Assembly (NCBI RefSeq): GCF_018780075.1
Contig: NZ_JADMKB010000027.1
Span: forward strand, 62,001-126,000
From: Hydrogenophaga sp.
GTDB taxonomy: Bacteria > Pseudomonadota > Gammaproteobacteria > Burkholderiales > Burkholderiaceae_C
Length of the DNA stretch: 64,000 nt
Reading direction: 5' to 3'
Shown here: piece after piece, positions 57,455 through 64,000 of the stretch
How the letters are laid out: each line of letters begins with the position of its first letter
Position numbering within the stretch: the first letter of the stretch is position 1
Position numbers and translations under genes: made by a program
The notes under the pieces: generated by a model
The model's input: the letters and a program-made list of their open reading frames with translations, nothing else
Told to the model about the DNA's origin: nothing
The model's database searches: none

Positions 57455-57470
57455 AGCAGGTTCCATGCCA
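57455..57470 (-). promoter_or_regulatory. Candidate sigma-54 promoter of aapJQMP
   Basis: Minus strand TGGCATG-N4-CTGCT: GG and GC are exactly 10 bp apart, with two mismatches to the consensus TGGCACG-N4-TTGCT. This fits nitrogen control of amino-acid uptake. Confidence 0.55.
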
Positions 57471-57513
57471 GCGCCTCCGCCCGGCAACCCGTCCCAAGAG
57501 CGACAACCCTGCT

Positions 57514-57529
57514 GTGCTTTTCGCAGCAC
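57514..57529. promoter_or_regulatory. Possible enhancer-binding dyad upstream of the sigma-54 site
   Basis: GTGCT-TTTCGC-AGCAC, about 45-60 bp upstream of the -24 element. The position would suit an NtrC-type activator, but the match to its consensus is weak. Confidence 0.3.
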
Positions 57530-57572
57530 CCGACCGTATGCTGTGACCGGAAAACCATCAGGAGACAAGCCG

Positions 57573-59285
57573 ATGCCATCCCCCGCCGTCCCGCCGGTGC
57601 CGTCCGCTGCCGTCCGGCCGCACTACCGCTTCTGGCCCAAACGCCTGCCGCACCGCATCACCCCGCCGGCCACCTCGCTCTGGCACAACCTGGTGGTGAG
57701 CGCGCAGCGTTACCCCGACAAGCCGGCGCTGGTGTTCTTTGACCGGCGCACCAGCTACCGCGAACTGCTCGAACAGGCCGAGCGCCTGGCGGCCCACCTT
57801 CACGCCCGCGGCGTGAGGTCGGGCGACCGGGTGATCCTGTTCATGCAGAACTGCCCGCAGTGGATCGTGGCGCACTACGCGATCCTGCGCGCCAACGCGG
57901 TCGTGGTGCCGGTCAACCCGATGAACCGGGCCGAGGAGCTCAAGCACTACATCACCGACCCGGACGTGAAGGTCGCCATCAGCGCGGCCGACCTCGCGGG
58001 CGACCTGCTGCAGGCCAACGCCGCGTTGCCCGAGGCGCAGCGCCTGTCGCACCTGGTGGTGGCGCACTACCACGACGCCATCGGCCCGCAGGCCGAGATT
58101 CCACCGGCCTGGGGCGACTGGCTGGCCGCGCGCCATGCCGTGCCCGCCATGCCCGGCGGAACGGTGGCCGACTGGGCCGAGGCCCTGGCCTGCACCGAGG
58201 CGCCCCCGCTGCACGACCGCCAGCCCGCCGACCTGTGCGTGCTGCCCTACACCAGCGGCACAACCGGTCTGCCCAAAGGCTGCATGCACACCCACGCGAG
58301 CATCATGCACAACGCGGTCGCGGGCTGCCTCTGGGCCGGCAGCACCTCGGAAAACGTGTCGCTGGTGGTGGTGCCCATGTTCCACATCACCGGCATGGTG
58401 GTGGGCATGCACGCCGGCATCTACATCGGCGCCACGGTGGTGCTGATGCCGCGCTGGGACCGCGATCTGGCCGGACGCCTGATCTCGGCCTGGAAGGTCA
58501 CCAACTGGAGCAACATCCCCACCATGGTGATCGACCTGCTGGCCAGCCCGCGCTTTGACCAGTACGACCTCTCCAGCCTGCAGTTCATCGGGGGTGGTGG
58601 CGCGGCCATGCCGCAGGCCGTGGCGCAGCGCCTGTTTGAGCAGTACGGCCTGCGGTACGCCGAGGGCTACGGGCTGACCGAAACCGCGGCGCCCTCGCAC
58701 AACAACCCGCCGGACGCACCCAAGCAGCAGTGCCTGGGCATTCCGTTCCTGAGCGTGGAGGCGCGTGTGGTGGACCCGGAGACGCTGCAGGAAATGCCGC
58801 AGGGCGAGGCCGGCGAGATCATCATCCGCGGCCCGTCGGTCTTCAGCGGCTACTGGAAGCGGCCCGAGGCCACCGAGGCGGCCTTCATTCAGTTCGAAGG
58901 CCAGCGGTACTTCCGCTCCGGCGACCTGGGTCGGGTGGACGAAGACGGCTATTTCTTCATCACCGACCGCCTGAAACGCATGATCAACGCCAGCGGCTTC
59001 AAGGTCTGGCCGGCCGAGGTGGAGGCGCTGATGTTCAAGCACCCGGCCATCGCGGAGGCCTGTGTCATCAGCACCAAAGACGGCTACCGCGGCGAGAGCG
59101 TGAAGGCCGTGGTGGTGCTGCGCGATGCCGCGCGCGGCCAGACAAGCGAGCAGGACATCGTGGACTGGTGCCGCGAACACATGGCGGTGTACAAGGCGCC
59201 GCGCGTGGTGCAGTTCGTCGATGCCTTGCCCAAGAGCGGCAGTGGCAAGGTGATGTGGCGATTGCTTCAAGAGAAAGAACCCTGA
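57573..59285 (+). CDS. Long-chain fatty-acid/aryl acid--CoA ligase, AMP-forming
   Basis: 570-aa ANL enzyme. The phosphate loop YTSGTTGLPKG is at about 226-236. YGLTETAAPS, FRSGDLGRVDEDGYFFITDR and the C-terminal SGSGKVMWR with the catalytic Lys follow. It differs from the ligase at 6269 and may act on another acid; the substrate is unknown. AGGAG lies 8 nt before the ATG. Divergent from aapJ. Confidence 0.9.
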   Translation: MPSPAVPPVPSAAVRPHYRFWPKRLPHRITPPATSLWHNLVVSAQRYPDKPALVFFDRRTSYRELLEQAERLAAHLHARGVRSGDRVILFMQNCPQWIVAHYAILRANAVVVPVNPMNRAEELKHYITDPDVKVAISAADLAGDLLQANAALPEAQRLSHLVVAHYHDAIGPQAEIPPAWGDWLAARHAVPAMPGGTVADWAEALACTEAPPLHDRQPADLCVLPYTSGTTGLPKGCMHTHASIMHNAVAGCLWAGSTSENVSLVVVPMFHITGMVVGMHAGIYIGATVVLMPRWDRDLAGRLISAWKVTNWSNIPTMVIDLLASPRFDQYDLSSLQFIGGGGAAMPQAVAQRLFEQYGLRYAEGYGLTETAAPSHNNPPDAPKQQCLGIPFLSVEARVVDPETLQEMPQGEAGEIIIRGPSVFSGYWKRPEATEAAFIQFEGQRYFRSGDLGRVDEDGYFFITDRLKRMINASGFKVWPAEVEALMFKHPAIAEACVISTKDGYRGESVKAVVVLRDAARGQTSEQDIVDWCREHMAVYKAPRVVQFVDALPKSGSGKVMWRLLQEKEP

Positions 59286-59290
59286 ATAGA

Positions 59291-59370
59291 CACCCCCCCG
59301 CCGCGCTGCGCGCGACCCCCAAGGGGGCGATGCGAGTGGCCCGGCGGAGCCGGTTCCACCGCATCCTGGG
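59291..59370 (+). repeat. Gene-end repeat 14
   Basis: Starts 5 nt after the ligase stop. Arms GATGCG/CGCATC, inner hairpin CCGGC-GGA-GCCGG. Confidence 0.85.
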
Positions 59371-59431
59371 TTCAGGCATATTGCGCCGGAAGCTGTCCCC
59401 CGCATTTTTCCACGCTTGAACGCAAAACCGC

Positions 59432-59674
59432 ATGGTCACCCCCCTCGCATCGCTGCGCCGCCTCTGGCAACCGCGCCTGCCGCTGTTCTGGCTGGTGGTG
59501 GCGCTCAACCTGATGTCGTCGGCGATGACCTCGGCGTTGTACGTGCTGCAGCCTGTCGGGGCGATGCGGCTGCTGCTGACCCTGTTCGCCCTGCTCAATA
59601 CCCTGGCAGGCTGGTGGCTGCTTGCGCGTCTCTGGCGCGAGACCGCTCCGGTGGAGAAGGGCGAAGGGGCCTGA
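59432..59674 (+). CDS. Small membrane protein, unknown function
   Basis: 80 aa with two predicted TM helices, about 17-38 (LFWLVVALNLMSSAMTSALY) and 46-66 (LLLTLFALLNTLAGWWLLAR), and a basic loop. No family recognised. No convincing ribosome site. Its TGA abuts the TCA of the convergent DUF2189 gene with no gap, forming TGATCA. Confidence 0.6.
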   Translation: MVTPLASLRRLWQPRLPLFWLVVALNLMSSAMTSALYVLQPVGAMRLLLTLFALLNTLAGWWLLARLWRETAPVEKGEGA

Positions 59675-60520
59675 TCAGGCGGTCGGCACGATGTGCCGGT
59701 AGGCGTGCCAGGTGGCGTGCCCGATCACCGGGCCGGCGATCAGCAGACCCAGGAACGCGGGCAGCATGGCGATCACGATGATGCCGGTGATGAGCGCGCC
59801 CCAGAACAGCATGACCCCCGGGTTCTGCAGGCAGGCGCGGATGCTGGTCAACCCCGCCGACACGGCGTCCACCTGGCGGTCCATGATCATCGGGATGGAG
59901 ATCACGCTGGTGACGAAGATCAGGCTGGCGAAGACCCCGCCGACCACGCAGTAGGTGACCACGAAGCCGATGTTTTCCGGGTCGAGCAGCATGGCCAGCA
60001 GGTTGGCCTTGTCGGGCATGGTGTTGAAGCTCACCGCGAACACCACCAGGGCCGCACGGCCCCACAACATTTCCAGGATCAGCAGCACGCCGGCAAAGAT
60101 GGCCATGGTGCCGCGCGTCGGCCGCCAGGCTTGCAGCGAGGCGCGCAGGGAAGGGCGGTGGCTGTGTGTCTGCATGGCCTTGCTGGCGTCGTACAGGCCC
60201 AGGCACAGGAAGGGCCCCATGAGCAGAAAGCCGGCGCTCAGGGCCAGCAGGTACTCAGGCGCTTTCTGGAACAGCGCCAGCAGCGCGTGGCCCATGGCGA
60301 AGAAACACAGGCCGTAGAACAGGCCGATGCGCGGGCAGCGCTTGAAATCGGCCCAGCCCAGCCGGAGCCACTGCAGGGGGGCGGTCAGGCGCAGGGTGGC
60401 GAGCGGGAGCGAGAGCACCGACGGGCCGCGCGCGGCCTCGTCGTCCGGTGCCGGGTCGACCGTGTCTGACGGAGCTGGCTCGTCGGCGGCTTCGGCGTGG
60501 GCGTGAAGGGGCGTTGCCAT
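59675..60520 (-). CDS. DUF2189-family integral membrane protein
   Basis: 281 aa. An acidic cytoplasmic N-terminus (about 1-45) precedes PLQWLRLGWADFKRCPRIGL, the DUF2189 hallmark, and about six TM segments (YGLCFFAMGHALLALF, LALSAGFLLMGPFLCLGLYD, MAIFAGVLLILEMLW and others). MATPLHA is chosen as start because GGAG precedes it. The promoter side holds an ATTG-GT-CAAT palindrome. Function unknown. Confidence 0.87.
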   Translation of the reverse strand: MATPLHAHAEAADEPAPSDTVDPAPDDEAARGPSVLSLPLATLRLTAPLQWLRLGWADFKRCPRIGLFYGLCFFAMGHALLALFQKAPEYLLALSAGFLLMGPFLCLGLYDASKAMQTHSHRPSLRASLQAWRPTRGTMAIFAGVLLILEMLWGRAALVVFAVSFNTMPDKANLLAMLLDPENIGFVVTYCVVGGVFASLIFVTSVISIPMIMDRQVDAVSAGLTSIRACLQNPGVMLFWGALITGIIVIAMLPAFLGLLIAGPVIGHATWHAYRHIVPTA

Positions 60521-60637
60521 GGGTGTCTCCGGTTGAAGGAGAAATATAACCATTGACCAATATCGCCAGCCCCGTGGTTTACCCCATGCGCGGATAGGGT
60601 TTTTCGCCGCGCCGGGGGTGGTGCGGCGCGCGGGTGT

Positions 60638-61099
60638 TCAGTGCGGGGGGCGGGCGGTGTGGTGGCCCGCCGCCCGGCGCGCGGCGCCACCGCCGGCACT
60701 GGTGGCCACACTGGCGGGCTCACGCCGCATGTGCAGGGCCAGCGCCGCGTCGAGCGACTGGGTGTGTTTGGCGAACCAGACCGCCAGTTCCCCGGCCATT
60801 TCACGCACCTCCGCCAGCCGGCCGGCCTGGGCCAGGACCGAGCCTTCGCGCAACACGTTGAGCACCACCCGGTGCTGCAGGATGTGGTTCTCGGCGGACG
60901 CAAACCGGGTCTTGCGCATCCACGCATCCTCGCGGCCAAAGTGCTGCACCGTGTGCTCCACCACGGCGCTCCAGGCTTTCGCCAGGGCTTCGTCGGGCGC
61001 GCCCTGGGCGAGCGCGAGCAGGTCGACAAACTCGCGGTGGACCGCGTCCATGGGTTCAAAGTCCAGCAGCAAGGCATCGGACCATTCAACGGTATTCAT
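60638..61099 (-). CDS. Bacteriohemerythrin
   Basis: 153-aa oxygen-binding four-helix bundle with a di-iron site. Iron ligands are visible in MDAVHREFVDLL, EHTVQHFGREDAWM, ENHILQHRVVL and WFAKHTQSLDAAL. AGGAG is 9 nt before the ATG. The C-terminal 25 residues are a disordered Ala/Gly/Arg-rich tail. Likely oxygen sensing or storage. Confidence 0.88.
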   Translation of the reverse strand: MNTVEWSDALLLDFEPMDAVHREFVDLLALAQGAPDEALAKAWSAVVEHTVQHFGREDAWMRKTRFASAENHILQHRVVLNVLREGSVLAQAGRLAEVREMAGELAVWFAKHTQSLDAALALHMRREPASVATSAGGGAARRAAGHHTARPPH

Positions 61100-61221
61100 A
61101 GCGGTCTCCTTGGCAATGCCTGCAGCTTGACAGTGCGCGGACGCGGTGGTTTTGATCCAGCGCAGAAACTGCGCGGGCGGTGTGTGGGCGATCAAAATCG
61201 GCGCCGGTACACTGCCCGGCC

Positions 61222-61965
61222 ATGACGCGACTTGCCTTTTCACCCCCTTATGTCTCCCTGAGCGGGCTCGATCCAGCCCTCCGTGACTCGGGTTTTGCTC
61301 TCGTCAGCGCGAGCGATGTGCAGCGCTGGCTGCACACCGATGCCGACGAACTCCGTGCCTTGCACACGAGCTGGGACGACCTGCCGAGCGACGCCTACCT
61401 GATGGACGGCGGCCGCTACCGGCGCCGTCGCCACAGCTGCTTCGTGGTGGATGGCGGCGCGGTCCAGCAGGTGCCGCACCGCGCGCACTGGCAGCCGCTG
61501 GAATACAACGCCCTGCACGGCGGCATGCAGCGCTGGTTCGAGCCCATGGACCCGGCCGTGGTGGCGACGCCGCTCTGGCATCGCCTGCTGGGCACGGTGG
61601 GGCAGACGGTGTCGGCGCTGCGCGGGGAGCGGCCCTGGTTCGTGGAGGCGCACCCGTTCCGCATCGACACCACCGACGGCATCGGGCGGCCCACGCCCGA
61701 GGGCGCGCACCGCGACGGGGTGGACCTGGTGGCGGTGTTCATGCTCGGGCGCCACCGCATCAAGGGCGGCGAGAGCCGGGTGTTTGACGCGCACGGCCCC
61801 GGTGGCCAGCGCTTCACGCTCACCGAGCCGTGGTCGTTGCTGCTGCTGGACGACGAGCGTGTGATCCACGAGAGCACGCCGATCCAGCCGGTGGCACCTG
61901 GCGAACTCGGCTGGCGCGACACGCTGGTGCTGACCTACCGCCGGGACGGCTTCCAGGGCGGCTGA
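61222..61965 (+). CDS. 2OG-Fe(II) dioxygenase family protein
   Basis: 247 aa of the 2OG-Fe dioxygenase family (PF10014-like). The Fe-binding HxD is in EGAHRDGVDLVAVFM and the distal His is in VIHESTPI, with the 2-oxoglutarate Arg downstream in TYRRDG. RWFEPMDPAV and EYNALHGG are further family landmarks. The start MTRLAF lies 122 bp from the divergent hemerythrin start. Related enzymes hydroxylate free amino acids; the substrate here is unknown. Confidence 0.85.
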   Translation: MTRLAFSPPYVSLSGLDPALRDSGFALVSASDVQRWLHTDADELRALHTSWDDLPSDAYLMDGGRYRRRRHSCFVVDGGAVQQVPHRAHWQPLEYNALHGGMQRWFEPMDPAVVATPLWHRLLGTVGQTVSALRGERPWFVEAHPFRIDTTDGIGRPTPEGAHRDGVDLVAVFMLGRHRIKGGESRVFDAHGPGGQRFTLTEPWSLLLLDDERVIHESTPIQPVAPGELGWRDTLVLTYRRDGFQGG

Positions 61966-62095
61966 GCCGCGCCGAAAAGGGCGCTGTTCCAGGGCCTTCA
62001 CCGCGCCCTTCAGCGGCCGCGCCCCGTGACCGGGACAATGCGCTTGGTGGCCTGTGCGTCCGCTCGGGCGCCCCACCACCGAGAGAGGATGTTTG

Positions 62096-63163
62096 ATGCT
62101 TTCATGGCCCACGCTCGTGCCGTTCGCCGCCGCTGCCCTGCTGGGGGGCGCTCTCATGGGGACGCCCGGTACCGCGCTTCTGGCGGTGTGTGCGCTGGCC
62201 CTGATCGGCGCGGTGATCGCGGCGGTGCATCACGCCGAGGTGGTGGCGCACCGGGTGGGTGAACCCTTCGGCACCTTGGTGCTGGCGGTGGCCATCACCG
62301 TGATCGAGGTCGCGCTGATCGTCTCGATGATGCTCGCCGGGGGTGAGGGCAAAGCCACCTTGCCCCGCGACACCATTTTTTCAGCGGTGATGATCATCAG
62401 CACCGGCGTGGTGGGCTTGTGCCTGCTGGTCGGTGGCCTGCACCACCACGAACAGACCTTCCAGCTCGATGGCGCCAACTCGGCGCTGGCCGCGCTGGTG
62501 GCACTCGCCGGCCTGTCGCTGGTGTTGCCCACGTTCACCACCAGCGCGGGTGTGGGGCTCTACACCGTGTCGCAGCTGGCGTTCGTGGCGGTGTCGTCGC
62601 TCGTGCTGTGGGGGGTGTTCGTGTTTGTGCAGACCGTGCGGCACCGCGACTATTTCCTGCCGCCCACCAACGCGTCGAACGAAGACGTGCATGCCGAGCC
62701 ACCGACCCCTGCACAGGCCTGGACCAGCTTCGGCCTGCTGCTGGTGTCGCTGGTGTCCGTGGTGGGTCTCGCGAAACAGCTGTCGCCCACCATCGAGTCG
62801 GGCGTGGCCGCCATGGGCGCGCCCAAGGCGGTGATCGGCATCGCCATCGCGCTGCTGGTGCTGCTGCCCGAGACCTGGGCGGCGGTGCGCGCCGCGCGCG
62901 CCGACCGCCTGCAGACCAGCATGAACCTGGCCCTGGGCTCGGCCCTGGCCAGCATCGGCCTCACCATCCCGGCGGTCGTGCTCGCGTCGGTGCTGCTCGA
63001 CCTGCCGCTGGTGCTGGGCCTCGCGCCCAAAGACCTGGTGCTGCTGATGCTCACCTTCCTGGTCAGCACCATCACGCTGGCGACGGGACGGACCAATGTG
63101 ATGCAGGGGGCCGTGCACCTGGTGCTGTTCGCGGCCTTCCTGTTTCTGTCGCTGGTGCCTTGA
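62096..63163 (+). CDS. chaA: Calcium/proton (sodium) exchanger, ChaA-like
   Basis: 355-aa, about 11-TM cation/H+ antiporter of the CaCA family. The two alpha repeats are seen in VAITVIEVALIVSMML and ALLVLLPETWAAVRAARADR, which carry the acidic residues needed for transport; LQTSMNLALGSALASIGLTIP is also diagnostic. GAGAGG precedes MLSWPT. It should move Ca2+, Na+ or K+ out against protons. Confidence 0.92.
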   Translation: MLSWPTLVPFAAAALLGGALMGTPGTALLAVCALALIGAVIAAVHHAEVVAHRVGEPFGTLVLAVAITVIEVALIVSMMLAGGEGKATLPRDTIFSAVMIISTGVVGLCLLVGGLHHHEQTFQLDGANSALAALVALAGLSLVLPTFTTSAGVGLYTVSQLAFVAVSSLVLWGVFVFVQTVRHRDYFLPPTNASNEDVHAEPPTPAQAWTSFGLLLVSLVSVVGLAKQLSPTIESGVAAMGAPKAVIGIAIALLVLLPETWAAVRAARADRLQTSMNLALGSALASIGLTIPAVVLASVLLDLPLVLGLAPKDLVLLMLTFLVSTITLATGRTNVMQGAVHLVLFAAFLFLSLVP

Positions 63164-63171
63164 GGGGAGGC

Positions 63172-63250
63172 ACCCCCACCGCGCTGCGCGCGACCCCCTC
63201 AAGGGGGCGGCACTGGCCGTCTGGCAAGGCCAGCCCGGCGGTGCCCTGGG
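63172..63250 (+). repeat. Gene-end repeat 15
   Basis: Starts 8 nt after the exchanger stop. Arms GGCAC/GTGCC, inner hairpin CTGGC-AAG-GCCAG. Confidence 0.85.
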
Positions 63251-63338
63251 CGGCATGGGTTCATGCGCAGTGAGGGTGCTCCGGCACCACAGAAGCGATA
63301 CGGCTTCGCCTTTGAACGGCTCACTGCATTGGCTCGCC

Positions 63339-63674
63339 TTAACGTTTGATGCGTTCCCGTGCGCCTTCGGTTGTGGGGCCTGCCTGTGCCGTGCCAGGGC
63401 GCCCGGCGGCGCGTTCGTCCGCATAGTGACGGATGTGCTCCGGCAGGCGCGCCAGCAGCCAGCGCAGCGCCATGGGCACGATGATCAGGTCGTCGAGCAC
63501 GCCGATCACCGGCAGCACATCGGGAATCAGGTCGACCGGCGACACCAGGTACAGCACCACGGCAGCGGCGCCGCCCTTGAGCCAACCCGGCGCCTGCGGA
63601 TGGCCCAGCGCGAACCACAGGCGACGCACATCACCCTTGACCACCACCCACAGCACCGACACTCGTTTCCACAT
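63339..63674 (-). CDS. DUF1232 (YkvA-like) small membrane protein
   Basis: 111 aa with the DUF1232 core GAAAVVLYLVSPVDLIPDVLPVIGVLDDL, seen here as VLYLVSPVDLIPD and then GVLDDLIIVPMALRWL. One or two TM helices. AGGAG is 9 nt before MWKRVS. The C-terminal 25 residues are polar. Function unknown. Confidence 0.88.
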   Translation of the reverse strand: MWKRVSVLWVVVKGDVRRLWFALGHPQAPGWLKGGAAAVVLYLVSPVDLIPDVLPVIGVLDDLIIVPMALRWLLARLPEHIRHYADERAAGRPGTAQAGPTTEGARERIKR

Positions 63675-63882
63675 GGCGTTTCTCCTGTAGAGCGCACACA
63701 ACACACCGAATCACCACCCGGCCAGGCCGGGTGGTCACTGCACAGTGTGGGGGCTGAGACCGCCCATGCAAGAGCGGGTTCCCTGTCGCGGACCGGCGGT
63801 GGACCAACCCGTGCGAAAAGTCCGATTCCGTTGTTCAGCCTGTGTTCACAGATCCACTTCCGGTGCGAAATGTCTGAGCCGT

Positions 63883-63958
63883 GAACGCGGCGGAACCGGC
63901 TCCGCCGGGCCGCACCGCGTTGCCCCCTCGAGGGGGTCGCGCGCAGCGCGGCGGGGGT
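63883..63958 (-). repeat. Gene-end repeat 16
   Basis: Minus orientation. Arms AACGCGG/CCGCGTT, inner hairpin CCGGC-GGA-GCCGG. By the rule seen for the other copies it should follow a minus-strand stop codon, and a TAG is found at 63965-63967. Confidence 0.85.
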
Positions 63959-63964
63959 GCTTCG

Positions 63965-64000
63965 CTACCTCCTGACTGCGTTGGGGAAATACATCGCGGT
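63965..64000 (-). CDS. C-terminal end of an unidentified minus-strand gene (partial)
   Basis: Eleven codons ending ...TAMYFPNAVRR-stop just before the gene-end repeat. The call rests on the repeat's position relative to the stop. Too short to identify. Confidence 0.4.
   Translation of the reverse strand, partial: TAMYFPNAVRR

Larger units (their letters stand above)
57266..57572. other. Divergent region aapJ / acyl-CoA ligase
   Basis: 307 bp without a gene. It contains the sigma-54 candidate at 57455-57470, an imperfect GTGCT-N6-AGCAC dyad at 57514-57529 and a TATGCT at 57536-57541 that may be the -10 of the ligase gene. Confidence 0.5.

Noticed and set aside
60544-60560. ATTG-GT-CAAT palindrome before the DUF2189 gene as an operator
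   Set aside because: Only four-base arms and no second copy; too short to claim.

Overview
The window is GC-rich, densely coded chromosomal DNA from a betaproteobacterium, most probably Burkholderiales, family Comamonadaceae (a Hydrogenophaga/Acidovorax-type organism). The genus is inference. The evidence is protein family content: protocatechuate 4,5-dioxygenase (LigAB), a polyhydroxyalkanoate phasin, AapJQMP, DUF4148, DUF1631, DUF1415 and DUF2189 proteins, and an RpoD with a long Lys/Ala-rich N-terminal extension. I see no tRNA, rRNA, IS element, prophage or CRISPR array.

Layout. 1-1187: end of a protocatechuate meta-cleavage operon (ligA partial, ligB). 1592-6225: dnaG and rpoD on the minus strand, without rpsU. 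6269-12332: an acyl-CoA synthetase, a gamma-glutamyltransferase lipoprotein and a GspE/PilB-type ATPase. 12474-16237: an SDR dehydrogenase, an OmpR-type two-component system and a divergent ECF sigma factor. 16452-19298: a ferric-iron binding protein, a patatin lipoprotein and a phasin. 19553-21827: an HDAC-family amidohydrolase, a hotdog thioesterase and a nitroreductase. 21929-27518: two paralogous exported proteins of unknown function around an FKBP isomerase, a hydroxyacid dehydrogenase, a membrane ankyrin protein and an ECF sigma factor. 27980-31743: a LysR regulator, a four-repeat DUF4148 protein and a cupin/MoaD-like/BNR-propeller operon. 31851-35105: an endonuclease-family protein and a QseBC/TctDE-type two-component system. 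35282-44813: an RhlE-type helicase, two DUF1631 paralogues, EttA and DUF1415. 44865-47908: a TAXI-type binding protein and an Aer-like chemoreceptor. 48139-52896: a periplasmic copper-handling cluster (DUF2946, TolC-like, multicopper oxidase, cupredoxin, DUF411, CusF-like). 53037-57265: the AapJQMP amino-acid ABC transporter behind a candidate sigma-54 promoter. 57573-64000: a second acyl-CoA ligase, membrane proteins, a hemerythrin, a 2OG-Fe dioxygenase, a ChaA-type exchanger and a DUF1232 protein.

The most unusual content is non-coding. There are five families of structured intergenic repeats. (i) Sixteen gene-end repeats, each starting within about 20 nt of a stop codon and in the orientation of the gene; their hairpin arms change sequence while staying complementary. 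(ii) Two head-to-head elements at 1259-1513 with an almost invariant core inside unrelated, near-perfect 24-25 bp stems. (iii) A 270-390 bp element present twice in opposite orientation. (iv) A 161-bp near-palindrome upstream of the FKBP gene. (v) A 65-bp tandem repeat between an ECF sigma gene and its neighbour. Genes that lack the gene-end repeat often have a classical hairpin plus T-run terminator instead.

Readable regulation includes a 23-bp operator shared by the SDR gene and the nitroreductase, duplicated PhaR-like sites around the phasin promoter, a possible Fur box, a sigma-54 promoter for aapJ and a hairpin attenuator between aapJ and aapQ.
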